DNA of 64,000 bases from Acidobacteriota bacterium (GCA_022826755.1 JAJDUG010000022.1:1-64000); one strand, 5' to 3'. Shown: positions 26,121-35,964, numbered from the stretch's first letter. Notes: generated by a model not told the origin, from the sequence alone. Numbers and translations: made by a program.

Positions 26121-28673
26121 ATGTTGGTTCCTCGATTGCCTAACCATTCAATTGCGAAAATCCTGGCGATCTTCCTGATTTTCCTCGGATGGGATTCCCG
26201 TTTGGCCCACGGCCAGGAAGACGCAGTTTCCCCAGCCCTGCTTTCGCTGCGGATTGTTCCGGAAGACATTCATCTCTCCGGTCTCAACCCCTCCCAGCAG
26301 GTGCTGCTGCTGGGCAGGTATTCCGACGGCCTGGAACGCGACCTGACAGGCTCTTCCCTCCTCCTGTTGGACTCCGCCGAGGTAGCGGCCATCGAGGAAA
26401 AAGGTAGATTGACGGCCCTTGCGGAGGGAAACGCTACCCTGCATGCCCAAATGGCCAATCAATCGGCCACGGCAAGCCTGACGGTGCAGTCTCCGACTGC
26501 GCCTCCACCCTTCAGTTTTCAGCACGATATCGGCGGAATCCTGACCAAGCGGGGATGCAACGACAGTAGCTGCCATGCGGGAGTCAAGGGACGAGGGGGA
26601 TTCAAACTCTCCCTCAACGCCCTGGATCCGAGGGAAGACTACCGCTGGATCGTCAAGGGCGGCACCTACCAGGTCATGAGCATGGAGTCCGCGGGTCCGG
26701 AGACTCCGCGCGTCGACCTGAGCCAGCCCGAAAACAGCCTGTTGCTGCGTAAACCCACCCTCCTTTTGCCTCATGGAGGTGGAGAACGCCTGACCGCCGA
26801 GTCCTCCGACTACCACACCCTGTTGGGCTGGATTCAGGCCGGCGCCCCCTACGAACGCAAGGAGCCGGAGGTCGTAGTCGAACGGCTGACCCTTTTCCCC
26901 GAGGAACGGGTGCTCGATGCACGGGGCATCCACCAGGTGCTGGTCACCGCCCATCTTGCCGATGGTCGAACCCGGGACCTGACCCATCGGGCCTCCTACC
27001 AGTCCGGCAACGAAGAGGTGGTGACGGTGACCGACTCCGGTCGAGTCCAGGCCCGGTCTCCGGGAGAGACGACCATAATCGTCCGCACGGCCGGTCATAC
27101 CGTCAGCGCACGTTTCGGAGTCGTCTCCGAACCACTGCAGGCCAACCCCTCGCCACCGCCTCACAACTTCATCGATGACTACGTCTTTGGCAAGTTGAGC
27201 CGCTTTCAGATCCCCCCTTCACCGCTCTCCGGCGACGCCGAGTTCCTGCGCCGGGTCTGCCTGGATTTGACGGGGACGCTGCCGCCGCCCGGTCGGGTGC
27301 GGGAGTTCATCGCCAGCCGAGACCCTCAAAAACGAAGGAAACTGATCGACGCCCTGCTGGATTCTCCCGAATACGTGGACTACTGGACCTTTCGCTTCGG
27401 CCAGCTCTTCCGGGTAGCCGCAGGCGCCGTCGGGGGGGCTGAGCACGCCTACACCTATTGGCGCTGGGTCTGGGAGAACATCGCCCAAAACAAGTCCTAT
27501 CGGGAAATTGCCCTGGAGCGGTTGGCCGCGCAAGGCTACGGCGGAGCCTCGAGGCACTTCCTTTCCTACGGGGAAGAAGCCAAGGCCGCGGATATCATGC
27601 CGGAAGAGGTGCGCGTCTTCCTGGGAAGGCGGCTGGACTGCGCCCAGTGCCACGACCACCCCTATGAGCAGTGGAGCCAGGATCAGTTCTGGGGGCTGGC
27701 ATCCTTCTTCGGGCAAATCAGCCGAACCGAATGGACCGGTTTCGGAGCAGCGGTTCTCTTTGACGATCCCGCCGGCCGCCAGCCGGATTTCGGAGAGTCG
27801 GCGGAAACCGTGAAGGTGATTCATCCCCGTCGCAAGCAGCTGGTCAAACCCGCCTTCCTGGATGGACAAGCCATCGCCTCAGGGGGCAACGGGCATCCGC
27901 GCCGGGAGTTTGCCCGCTGGGTCACGGCCCACCCCTATTTCGCGGAAACCCTGGTCAACCGCATGTGGGGCTACCTCTTTGGACGCGGCCTGGTGGATCC
28001 GGTGGATGATTTCCGTTCGACCAATCCGCCGACCCATCCCGGTTTGTTGAAGGCCCTGGCCGAGGACTGCCGGCGCCACGGATACGACCTGAAGCAGATC
28101 CTGCGTCGGATCACCCGTTCGCGGACCTACCAGCTTGCCTCGACTCCCCGCGAGTCGAACCGCGAAGACACCTTGAACTACTCGCACTTCATCCCGAAGC
28201 CGCTGGAAGCCGAGGTGCTGCTGGATGCCATCAGCCAGGTGACGGGCGTCCCGGAAACCTTCGAAAACGGTCAAGGGGGCCAGGCTCCTCCGGGAACCCG
28301 CGCCATTCAACTGGAGGTGCCCGACATCTATCCCTCCGATTTTCTGCAGATGTACGGTCGGCCCAATCTTCTGCAGATTCCGGAAGTCGAGGCCTCGCCC
28401 AGCCTCGGCCAGGCGCTCCACATGCTGGTGGGAACGACCTACACGGAGAAGATTTCCAAGAAAGGCGGACGCCTCGACCGGTTGATCCAAAGGAATGCTT
28501 CCCACCGCGAGGTGATTGAGGAGCTCTATCTGGCTGCCTTGTCTCGCCTTCCCTCACCGCGGGAAGTGGCCGAGCTGGAATCGGTCTTGAGCACGAGTTC
28601 CGACAAAAAGCGGGCCTGGGAAGACCTGATCTGGAGCCTGATCACCTCCAGAGAGTTTGCTTTCAACCACTGA
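26121..28673 (+). CDS. DUF1549/DUF1553 protein with c-type haem-like motifs and Ig-like domains
   Basis: About 850 residues, exported (signal IAKILAIFLIFLGWDSRLAHG). Two bacterial Ig-like (BIG_2) segments flank a PSCyt1-like region (GCNDSSCHAGVKGRG). DUF1549 spans about 345-540 and includes RRLDCAQCHDHPYEQW, a CxxCH haem motif. DUF1553 follows (REFARWVTAHPYFAETLVNRMWGYLFGRG). The family is typical of Planctomycetota and Acidobacteriota; a role in surface redox or polymer use is suspected but unproven. AGGAGG lies only 1 nt before ATG 26121, so the adjacent TTG (26124) may be the real start. Confidence 0.88.
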   Translation: MLVPRLPNHSIAKILAIFLIFLGWDSRLAHGQEDAVSPALLSLRIVPEDIHLSGLNPSQQVLLLGRYSDGLERDLTGSSLLLLDSAEVAAIEEKGRLTALAEGNATLHAQMANQSATASLTVQSPTAPPPFSFQHDIGGILTKRGCNDSSCHAGVKGRGGFKLSLNALDPREDYRWIVKGGTYQVMSMESAGPETPRVDLSQPENSLLLRKPTLLLPHGGGERLTAESSDYHTLLGWIQAGAPYERKEPEVVVERLTLFPEERVLDARGIHQVLVTAHLADGRTRDLTHRASYQSGNEEVVTVTDSGRVQARSPGETTIIVRTAGHTVSARFGVVSEPLQANPSPPPHNFIDDYVFGKLSRFQIPPSPLSGDAEFLRRVCLDLTGTLPPPGRVREFIASRDPQKRRKLIDALLDSPEYVDYWTFRFGQLFRVAAGAVGGAEHAYTYWRWVWENIAQNKSYREIALERLAAQGYGGASRHFLSYGEEAKAADIMPEEVRVFLGRRLDCAQCHDHPYEQWSQDQFWGLASFFGQISRTEWTGFGAAVLFDDPAGRQPDFGESAETVKVIHPRRKQLVKPAFLDGQAIASGGNGHPRREFARWVTAHPYFAETLVNRMWGYLFGRGLVDPVDDFRSTNPPTHPGLLKALAEDCRRHGYDLKQILRRITRSRTYQLASTPRESNREDTLNYSHFIPKPLEAEVLLDAISQVTGVPETFENGQGGQAPPGTRAIQLEVPDIYPSDFLQMYGRPNLLQIPEVEASPSLGQALHMLVGTTYTEKISKKGGRLDRLIQRNASHREVIEELYLAALSRLPSPREVAELESVLSTSSDKKRAWEDLIWSLITSREFAFNH

Positions 28674-28716
28674 CGCCGCCTTGGTGGAACCGGATGCGGG
28701 CGCCAGGAGATTCACA

Positions 28717-30063
28717 ATGATGCGAAAAGCCGGGTGTTTGACCGTAACCCAGGAGCTTCTGAAGCGACGCCACTTCATTCGAGTCGGATCTCTAAGCCTT
28801 CTCGGAATCAGCCTGCCCCGGTATCTGAATTACCGGAGCCTGCAGGCTGCCGGCGGCAAGGACACCCGCGGGCAGGGGAAGGCTCAGGCCTGCATCCTGG
28901 TCTGGCTGGAAGGAGGTCCCAGCCACGTGGATACCTGGGATCCCAAGCCCAACAGCAGCTTCAAGCCCATCCCGACCAACGTGGCGGGAATTCAGGTTTC
29001 CGAGCTGCTTCCACGCGTGGCCGGGCAGATGGACAAGCTGGCTCTCCTCCGATCGGTCCACACCGAAGAAAACAACCACGGCCAGGGGACCTACTACGCT
29101 CTGACCGGACACCGTCCCACGGCCGCCATGCAGTTTCCCAGCCTGGGAACCATCGTCACCAGGGAACTGGGGGCCCGCAACAACGTTCCCGCCAACGTAC
29201 TGGTTCCCGACACCTGGAAGACACTCTCCTATGGCCAATATACCAAGGGCGCCTTCCTGGATCCGGCTTACGACCCCATGGTGGTTCCCGATCCCAGCAA
29301 GGAAGATTTCCAGATCTCGGACCTGGCGCTTCCAAAATCCCTGACGGTTGAACGCTTGCGGGACCGTCGCTCGATGTTGAAATTGGTCGACAGAATGTAT
29401 CGCAGCAAGATCGAAAGGGCTGAGCACCAGGCTATGGATCGATTCACCCAACAGGCCCTACAGATGATCCTGACACCTGAAACCCGCCAAGCCTTCGACT
29501 TGGGCCGGGAATCCGACAAGACCCGAGACGCTTATGGGCGGGGCAGCTTCGGCCAAAGCCTGCTGCTGGCTCGCAGGCTGGTTGAGGCGGGCGCCCGCTT
29601 CGTCACGGCTGCCGGCCATGAACTGAACGGCTGGGATACCCACTCCGACAACGATTCACGCCACAAGGACAAGATGGTCCCGGGCCTGGACCGAGCGCTC
29701 CCCACCCTGCTGGAGGACCTCAAGCAGCGAGGCCTGCTGGATTCGACCGTGGTCATCGTGATGGGTGAATTCGGCAGATCGCCCCACCACAATTCAAAGG
29801 CCGGACGAGATCATTGGCCCCACTGCTGGTCGCTGGCCATCGGAGGCGGCGGCATTCGTGGAGGCCAGGTGGTGGGCGCCAGCGACGAACGCGGAGCCTA
29901 CGTGGCCGACCGCATGATTTCCATGGGCGACCTCTATGCCACCATCTACAAGGCTCTGGGAATCGATTGGACCAAGGAATACATGAGCCCCATCGGCCGG
30001 CCGGTAAAGATAGCAAACGCCCTGGACGATGAAACCGGCCAGCCCATCAAGGAATTGATCTGA
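28717..30063 (+). CDS. DUF1501 family protein with twin-arginine signal
   Basis: 448 residues. The N-terminus has a Tat-type signal, KRRHFIRVGSLSLLGISL, so it is exported folded. The body is DUF1501, a relative of the alkaline phosphatase/sulfatase fold: ILVWLEGGPSHVDTWDPK, LLRSVHTEENNHGQGTYY, VIVMGEFGRSPHHNSKAGRDHWP. Conserved Asp, His and Glu residues suggest metal binding, but no DUF1501 reaction is firmly known. The ATG at 28717 follows AGGAG. It directly follows the DUF1549/DUF1553 gene, the standard pairing. Confidence 0.9.
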   Translation: MMRKAGCLTVTQELLKRRHFIRVGSLSLLGISLPRYLNYRSLQAAGGKDTRGQGKAQACILVWLEGGPSHVDTWDPKPNSSFKPIPTNVAGIQVSELLPRVAGQMDKLALLRSVHTEENNHGQGTYYALTGHRPTAAMQFPSLGTIVTRELGARNNVPANVLVPDTWKTLSYGQYTKGAFLDPAYDPMVVPDPSKEDFQISDLALPKSLTVERLRDRRSMLKLVDRMYRSKIERAEHQAMDRFTQQALQMILTPETRQAFDLGRESDKTRDAYGRGSFGQSLLLARRLVEAGARFVTAAGHELNGWDTHSDNDSRHKDKMVPGLDRALPTLLEDLKQRGLLDSTVVIVMGEFGRSPHHNSKAGRDHWPHCWSLAIGGGGIRGGQVVGASDERGAYVADRMISMGDLYATIYKALGIDWTKEYMSPIGRPVKIANALDDETGQPIKELI

Positions 30064-30065
30064 GG

Positions 30066-30098
30066 ATCATTGCTGATTGTTGATTTCTGATTGTCGAT
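30066..30098. repeat. TGATT-type tandem micro-repeat
   Basis: Units TTGCTGATTGTTGATTTCTG and GATTGTCGA lie a few bases after the DUF1501 stop. They are degenerate 7-8-bp tandem units, another of the intergenic micro-repeat families. Confidence 0.55.
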
Positions 30099-30141
30099 CG
30101 CGAGACTGCCACGACTGATCTTGCCGTAAATCCACAAAACG

Positions 30142-30726
30142 TCAGAGAGCCTCCCCTACCCTGACGGTGATGGGTGAGGCGTGGTGGTGGACCAGGTACC
30201 ACTTCCCCTTCACCCGGAAAAAGAGGTTGGTGCCTTGGGCCTGAGAACGGCTGAAGTTGGCGTTCCGGTAACTCTCGATGTTCTCCAGGCAGGACACCCA
30301 GGCGAAGTCTCCGCTGACCCGGATCGAAACCTCGGTCGCCCGTATCTTCATGTGCTCCGTATTGCGGAAGATGGTGGACCAGCTCTTGCGGATCCTCTTC
30401 CAACCGGTCAGCAGTTCCCAACTCGGATGCACGCACTTGACCCAGGGTTCCTGAAGCCAGACTTTTCCCATGGCTCGGAGGCTTTGGTCGGAAACCGCCT
30501 GGTAGAAGCGTCGGTTCACTCGAAACACCTCCAGCGGCTCACCGCTGAATTTTGATTCTTCGCTCTCACCGGCCCCATCCTCTTCAACCACTTCCGGACG
30601 AGCCTCAGGTGAGCCGCCGGAGGCCCTCGCCAGTCGATCCGGCATTACTGCGCCCGGAACCAGGATCAATGACAGACAAAGGGTTGTTGCCCAAAGTATT
30701 CGTCTGACCGGGTAAATGGCACCCAT
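30142..30726 (-). CDS. Exported SnoaL/NTF2-like protein
   Basis: 194 residues from ATG 30726, which has GGAGGA at good spacing; the ATG five codons upstream contains that site. A signal segment (RILWATTLCLSLILVPGAVM) precedes an acidic linker (EEDGAGESEESK), then an NTF2-like domain: VNRRFYQAVSDQSLRAMGKVW, HPSWELLTGWKRIRKSW, FAWVSCLENIES, FFRVKGKWYLVHHHAS. This matches the SnoaL_3/DUF4440 group, small cone-shaped folds used as enzymes or ligand binders; a function cannot be assigned. Confidence 0.8.
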   Translation of the reverse strand: MGAIYPVRRILWATTLCLSLILVPGAVMPDRLARASGGSPEARPEVVEEDGAGESEESKFSGEPLEVFRVNRRFYQAVSDQSLRAMGKVWLQEPWVKCVHPSWELLTGWKRIRKSWSTIFRNTEHMKIRATEVSIRVSGDFAWVSCLENIESYRNANFSRSQAQGTNLFFRVKGKWYLVHHHASPITVRVGEAL

Positions 30727-30814
30727 CTCATTTCCTCCCATATCTGCACTTCAGCCGGGTCCGCTCCCACCCTGCCGGACGGGTCATGCCGAGGAAGACT
30801 CCCCTTCGCAAACG

Positions 30815-30860
30815 ATTGACGAACCACGAATGAACACGAATATACACGAATAGAGAGCAT
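30815..30860. repeat. 10-bp CACGAATNNN tandem micro-repeat
   Basis: ACGAACCACGAATGAACACG and AATATACACGAATAG form three 10-bp units. They match, in inverted orientation, the block at 9077-9150. The rest of the 30727-31065 gap shows no gene. Confidence 0.65.
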
Positions 30861-31065
30861 GAACGCTCCCGTCCCGGAGCACCGGGAACAAAGCGTCGAC
30901 CGCCTCCATGGGCATCCGTTGGCCACCCCCGGCCCACTGTTCTTGACACCCGCGCAGCCCGTTGATTTAATTGCCCCATTGGTTCATGGTTCCTTCAACC
31001 CCGGGAGCGTTGCGGCCGGGTCATGCTCGACCAGTTGTCGCTCCCCTTCAAGCGAGGAAGAGTGG

Positions 31066-31854
31066 ATGAGTTCCGTCAACAACGTCGATCGGTTCCGCAA
31101 GCGCCTGCAGGAGGGCAAGATTTGCGTGGGGACCTCTGTTTCACTTACCGATCCCATTGTCAGTGAGCTGGCAGCCGAGGCGGGAAACGACCTGGTGTGG
31201 ATCGAAATGGAGCATTCCTACCTCGATCTCCGGGCACTGCTGGGACACCTGGCGGCGTTGCGGGGCACCCAGGCGGCACCCATCGTTCGCGTCGCCTGGA
31301 ACGATCCCGTCCTGATCAAGCCCATCCTGGACCTGGCGCCCGCCGGCATCGTGGTGCCCATGGTCTGTACGGGTGAAGAGGCCGCCAAGGCGGTTGCCGC
31401 CTGTCGCTATCCTCCCGAGGGCGTTCGCGGATTCGGTCCCATCCGCAACATGTACGGCATCGAGAGCATGGAAGAGTACCTGGCCATTGCCAGACGGCAA
31501 ATCATGGTCTTCGTCCAGATCGAGCACATTCAAGCCGTGCACAATCTGGACGAGATACTGGCGACCCCCGGCCTGGATGGTATCGTCATCGGGCGCAACG
31601 ATTTGACCGGCTCCATGAGCAAGCTCGGCCAGCACGGCGACCCGGAAGTGCTTCGCACCATCGACAGCATCTTCGCCAGGGTACGGGAGACCGATCTCTA
31701 TCTGGGGGCATCGATCGGCTGCAACCTGGAAACGGTCAGGGACTGGTATGGGAAGGGAGTTCAATGGTTTGCCCTCGGGGACGACGTCGTCCACTTTTTC
31801 GAGGGGGCCAAGGCCGTAGCCGATGAGGTCCACGCGTTGGGAGAAACCCAATAA
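31066..31854 (+). CDS. HpcH/HpaI family aldolase
   Basis: 262 residues, the normal length for class II pyruvate aldolases (HpaI/GarL). Segments include SLTDPIVSELAAEAGNDLVW, IEMEHSYLDL, PAGIVVPMVCTGEEAAKAV (the substrate Arg region continues as CRYPPEGVRGFGP), VQIEHIQAVHNLDEIL (metal Glu) and GIVIGRNDLTGSMSKLGQ (metal Asp). It splits 2-keto-3-deoxy acids into pyruvate or a related keto-acid and an aldehyde. The ATG at 31066 follows GAGGAAG. It is cytoplasmic. Confidence 0.92.
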   Translation: MSSVNNVDRFRKRLQEGKICVGTSVSLTDPIVSELAAEAGNDLVWIEMEHSYLDLRALLGHLAALRGTQAAPIVRVAWNDPVLIKPILDLAPAGIVVPMVCTGEEAAKAVAACRYPPEGVRGFGPIRNMYGIESMEEYLAIARRQIMVFVQIEHIQAVHNLDEILATPGLDGIVIGRNDLTGSMSKLGQHGDPEVLRTIDSIFARVRETDLYLGASIGCNLETVRDWYGKGVQWFALGDDVVHFFEGAKAVADEVHALGETQ

Positions 31855-32035
31855 CCCGCGTTTTCCGGTTGCCGGGTGCTTCATGAAAAGGGCTGTTTTT
31901 TCAGTATCCTCTCGACCATTCGTCAAGAATCTGCGCTCAGCAACCACGCCCGGCGCGGTCCCCGGCAAGCAACGCCGACCAGCCTCCGATGAGATCCCAC
32001 ACAACTTTCGGGCCAGGCGCCCCGGGAGTTTCGAG

Positions 32036-32812
32036 GTGCGATTACTCCTGGTCACAGCCCTCTTCCTGGCCTGGAACAGTGTCGGTGGCGCCGAGGAGCG
32101 AGAAAACACCAATCCCCACACCACTCCGGAAGACGTTGCCGCCGGAGGCCGTATCTATCGCTCCCATTGCATCGAATGCCACGGCCGCGACGGAACGGGA
32201 GGCCGCGGACCGGACATTACGCGGGGAGACCTGCGCTACGGGAACAGCGACTCGGCATTGGCCGATACCATTTCAACCGGGATCCCGGGCACCGCGATGC
32301 CGCTGTTCTTCTTCAACGGCAAGCAGCTCTGGCAGATTGTGGCTTTCGTCCAGTCCCTCCGGCGAGAGGAACCCCCGCCCCCTGGAGACCCCATTGCAGG
32401 CGCCGCAATCTTCCGCGGCAAGGGCGGATGCATGAACTGCCACATGGTGGATGGTCAGGGTGGACGCCAGGGTCCGGACCTGACAACCGTTGGCGCCAGG
32501 CGCTCGCTTCGCCACCTGAGGAGCTCCATCCTGGAACCCGACCAATGGGTGTCTCCCGGCGATTGGAAGATACGGGCCAAGACAAAGAGCGGTATGCCGG
32601 TGGAGGGATTTCGGCTCAACGAAGACACCCACTCTCTGCAACTGCTGGACTCCAGCGACAAACTCATATCGCTGGTCAAGAGAGATCTGGAAAACTATCG
32701 GATCATCAAGACCTCGACGATGCCTCCCTACGCCGGACAATTGAGTCAAAGCGAACTGGATGACCTCGTCGCTTACCTCTACACGCTTCGTGGAAAGGGG
32801 GCCTCACCGTGA
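32036..32812 (+). CDS. Dihaem c-type cytochrome
   Basis: 258 residues from GTG 32036 (GGGAG upstream) with signal peptide VRLLLVTALFLAWNSVGGA. Two cytochrome c domains carry CIECHGRDGTGG and CMNCHMVDGQGG haem motifs; the second is followed by a DUF-like segment and the axial-Met region TSTMPPYAGQLSQSELDD, near a normal class I end. It is periplasmic. Its TGA overlaps the GTG of the PQQ dehydrogenase gene by 4 nt (GTGA), so it is very likely the electron acceptor of that enzyme. Confidence 0.9.
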   Translation: MRLLLVTALFLAWNSVGGAEERENTNPHTTPEDVAAGGRIYRSHCIECHGRDGTGGRGPDITRGDLRYGNSDSALADTISTGIPGTAMPLFFFNGKQLWQIVAFVQSLRREEPPPPGDPIAGAAIFRGKGGCMNCHMVDGQGGRQGPDLTTVGARRSLRHLRSSILEPDQWVSPGDWKIRAKTKSGMPVEGFRLNEDTHSLQLLDSSDKLISLVKRDLENYRIIKTSTMPPYAGQLSQSELDDLVAYLYTLRGKGASP

Positions 32813-34416
32813 AGATCCTACTGAGCCTCGCGCTCGTTATCCTGTGGACCGGGGACCTCTTGGGTCAGGTCAGCTACCAGCGGATTTTGAACGCTGACCA
32901 CGAACCCGGCAATTGGCTGACCTATTCCAGAACCTACGATAGCCAGCGGTATAGCCACCTGGATCAGGTCCGGAAATCCAACGTAGAGAACCTGGAGCTG
33001 AAGTGGGTTTATCAGGCAAAGTCGCTCGAGAATTTCGAGGCCACTCCCCTGGTGGTGGACGGGGTCATGTACCTGACCCGGCCACCCAACGTGGTGGTCG
33101 CCCTGGATGCCAGGACCGGCCGGGTCTTCTGGACCTATCACCACAAGGTTCCCAAGGAAGTGAGCGTGTGCTGCGGCCTGGTCAACCGTGGTTTGGCGAT
33201 CCTGGACGACCTTCTCTTCCTGGGCACGCTGGATGCCCGCCTGCAAGCGATCGACGCCAAGACCGGTTCCCTGGTGTGGGACGTGAAGCTGGCGGACTTC
33301 CGCGACGGCTACGCCGTCACCATGGCCCCCCTTGCAATCAAGGACAAGGTGATTGTCGGGATGGCTGGCGGCGAGTACGGCATTCGCGGTTTCCTGGAGG
33401 CCTATGAAGCCAAGACCGGCAAGAGAGCCTGGCGATTTCACACCATTCCGGGCCCCGGCGAACCGGGGAACGAAACCTGGGAGGGAGACTCCTGGAAAAC
33501 CGGCGGAGGCTCGGCCTGGTTGACGGGCTCCTTCGACCCGGAACTGAACCTGCTCTACTGGGGAATCGGGAACCCCGGCCCCGATTGGAACGGTGACGTG
33601 CGCAAGGGCGACAATCTCTATTCCGATTCAGTGGTGGCCCTGAATCCCGACAACGGCCGGCTCCAATGGTATTTCCAGTTCACTCCCCACGACCTCTGGG
33701 ACTACGATGCCGTGCAGATTCCTGTCCTGGTCGACATGGAATTCGGTGGCCGGGAGCGCAAGCTGATGCTCTGGGGGAACCGGAACGGCTTCTTCTACGT
33801 CCTGGACCGAACGGATGGCCGCTTCCTGCTGGGAAAAGCCTTTGCCCACCAGACCTGGGCCGAAGGCCTGGACGAAAACGGAAGGCCCATCAAGAGGGCC
33901 GGGGCCGAACCCAGCGTGGAGGGCACCCTGACCTACCCCAGCGTCCAGGGGGCAACCAACTGGTACTCTCCCTCCTACAGCCCCAGAACCGGGCTCTTCT
34001 ACCTGTCTGCCTGGGAATACGCCAGCGTCTATTTCAAGGGCGATCCCACTTACGTTCGAGGGGAACGCTACATCGGAAGTTTCCCCAGGGGCGTGTACCC
34101 GGATGTCATGGTGGACACCGACCCGGGTTACGGCGCCGTTCGGGCCCTGGACCCCGAGACCGGTGAACGCAAGTGGGAATACAAGATGACCAGCGTGACC
34201 GAGGGCGGGATCCTGACCACGGCCGGCGACGTGCTGTTTTCCGGAAACATGGAGGGACACGTCTTCGCCCTGGATGTCCATGACGGCAGTCTCTTGTGGA
34301 GCCGCAACCTGGGTGGGCGGGTCATCAGTTCACCCATCACTTACCTGGTCGACGACAAACAGCACTTCTCCATAATTTCCGGGCATTCCCTCTACACCTT
34401 TGTTCTGAAGGACTAA
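32809..34416 (+). CDS. PQQ-dependent alcohol dehydrogenase, lanthanide-type signature
   Basis: 535 residues, periplasmic (signal KILLSLALVILWTGDLLGQ). It has the eight-bladed quinoprotein features: vicinal Cys121-Cys122 (SVCCGLVNRG), Glu189 (GGEYG), GGGSAW, Asn255 (GIGNPGPDWNG), catalytic Asp298 and Arg325 (GNRNG). Asp298 is followed by Tyr and a second Asp300 (HDLWDYD), the pattern seen in lanthanide-dependent XoxF/PedH enzymes and absent from calcium types. It oxidises an alcohol to an aldehyde; the substrate is unknown. The gene overlaps the dihaem cytochrome gene by GTGA. No pqq biosynthesis genes are in view. Confidence 0.92.
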   Translation: MKILLSLALVILWTGDLLGQVSYQRILNADHEPGNWLTYSRTYDSQRYSHLDQVRKSNVENLELKWVYQAKSLENFEATPLVVDGVMYLTRPPNVVVALDARTGRVFWTYHHKVPKEVSVCCGLVNRGLAILDDLLFLGTLDARLQAIDAKTGSLVWDVKLADFRDGYAVTMAPLAIKDKVIVGMAGGEYGIRGFLEAYEAKTGKRAWRFHTIPGPGEPGNETWEGDSWKTGGGSAWLTGSFDPELNLLYWGIGNPGPDWNGDVRKGDNLYSDSVVALNPDNGRLQWYFQFTPHDLWDYDAVQIPVLVDMEFGGRERKLMLWGNRNGFFYVLDRTDGRFLLGKAFAHQTWAEGLDENGRPIKRAGAEPSVEGTLTYPSVQGATNWYSPSYSPRTGLFYLSAWEYASVYFKGDPTYVRGERYIGSFPRGVYPDVMVDTDPGYGAVRALDPETGERKWEYKMTSVTEGGILTTAGDVLFSGNMEGHVFALDVHDGSLLWSRNLGGRVISSPITYLVDDKQHFSIISGHSLYTFVLKD

Positions 34417-34488
34417 TCGCTCTTCCCGTAAACAGACACTTTCGACCGAGGTAATCGTTCCGGTTCTCCACATCTCCCGAGGCACCTC

Positions 34489-35820
34489 ATGCTGAATGTC
34501 ATCTTCGTCGTAATCGTCCTGTTTTCCATCCTGATGGCGGCCTTTACGGGGCGCATGGAGATGTTGAGCAATGCCGTGCTGGAGTCAGCCCGGTCGGCTG
34601 TCACCCTGGCTCTGGGTCTCATCGGAGTCATGGCATTTTTCCTGGGTCTCATGCGAGTGGCCTCCGATGGGGGGCTGTTGCGCATCATGGCCCGCGCCGT
34701 ACATCCCGTAATGCGATTCCTCTTCCCGGCCATCCCCAAGGATCATCCCGCCATGAGCGCCATGATCCTGAACATCACCTCAAACCTCCTGGGACTGGGG
34801 AACGCTGCAACTCCTTTCGGACTCAAGGCCATGATGGAACTGGACCGGCTCAACAACGAAAAGGGCACCGCTACCGACGCCATGGTGCTTTTCCTGGCTC
34901 TCAACACCTCCGGCCTGGCGTTGCTGCCGCTGGGTGTCATCAGCTTGAGAGCGGCGGCCGGGTCTCAGGATGCCGCGGGAATCATGGCAACCACCTGGTT
35001 TGCCAGCGGATGCGCCACCGTGGCCGCCATCGTGGCGGCGACCCTGCTGGCCCGAACGCCACGCTATCGCTTGACAAAAGCAACCTCCAGCCAGACTGAC
35101 CAGGATAGGCGGGTCGAAGCACCCTCCTCCGATCAGGCCCCGGCGGAGGACGCGTCCATGTCGCCCCGGTCCCAACCGGATCTGGTTCGACCCCGCTGGG
35201 GCAAACCGGTAGTGCTAGCCTTTTACCTGGCTCTGTTGGCTGCTCTGGCGATGCATATCGTCCAACAGATGAACGCCACCCCGACTATGGACCTGGTACG
35301 GAGCGTCATGTCCTTCTGGATGCTTCCGGCTCTGATCGCGGGACTGGTGCTGTTCGGATGGACCCGCGGCGTCAAGGTCTATGAATCTCTGGTGGAAGGA
35401 GCCAAGGAGGGTTTTCAGGTTGCCGTGAAAATCATTCCCTACCTGGTTGCCATATTGGTGGCCATCGGAATTTTCCGGGCATCGGGGGGACTGGAACTGC
35501 TGGCCAAGGCGATCGGCCCGCTCACCAACCTGATCGGCATGCCCGCCGAAGCCTTGCCGGTGGCCCTGGTGCGGCCACTCTCCGGGAGCGGCGCTCTGGG
35601 AGTGATGACCGAGATCATGAACGCCCAGGGACCGGACTCCTTCACCGGCTACATGGTCTGCACCTTTAACGGCAGCACCGATACCACCTTCTACATCCTG
35701 GCGGTGTACTTTGGCTCGGTCGGCATCAAGAAGACCCGCCACGCGCTGCCGGCCTGCCTGACCGCGGACGTCACCGGCATCCTGGCAGCAGTCCTCATTG
35801 TGAACCTGCTGTTCGGATGA
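34489..35820 (+). CDS. Nucleoside-recognition (Gate) membrane protein, SpmA-SpmB fusion type
   Basis: 443 residues of mostly membrane segments. The N-terminal half resembles SpmA (MLNVIFVVIVLFSILMAAFTG, NITSNLLGLGNAATPFGLKA) and the C-terminal half SpmB (VAVKIIPYLVAILVAIGIFR, VALVRPLSGSGALGVMTEIM, TFNGSTDTTFYILAVYFG). A soluble linker (about residues 190-240) joins them. In spore formers SpmA and SpmB act in core dehydration; fused homologues in non-sporulating bacteria are of unknown transport function. The ATG 34489 is preceded by a weak GAGGC. Confidence 0.9.
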   Translation: MLNVIFVVIVLFSILMAAFTGRMEMLSNAVLESARSAVTLALGLIGVMAFFLGLMRVASDGGLLRIMARAVHPVMRFLFPAIPKDHPAMSAMILNITSNLLGLGNAATPFGLKAMMELDRLNNEKGTATDAMVLFLALNTSGLALLPLGVISLRAAAGSQDAAGIMATTWFASGCATVAAIVAATLLARTPRYRLTKATSSQTDQDRRVEAPSSDQAPAEDASMSPRSQPDLVRPRWGKPVVLAFYLALLAALAMHIVQQMNATPTMDLVRSVMSFWMLPALIAGLVLFGWTRGVKVYESLVEGAKEGFQVAVKIIPYLVAILVAIGIFRASGGLELLAKAIGPLTNLIGMPAEALPVALVRPLSGSGALGVMTEIMNAQGPDSFTGYMVCTFNGSTDTTFYILAVYFGSVGIKKTRHALPACLTADVTGILAAVLIVNLLFG

Positions 35821-35964
35821 CTACATCAACCGCGTAGCCGACGGGCTGGGAGTGGATCTGGAGCCCGAAATGAAGCGTGGCGTCGACGAATGACTTCGGC
35901 TGCCTCCCCCGGGGCCAAAGAGGGTGGCCTGCCCGATGTCACAGCGCTCAGGAGTGACCTGCCG

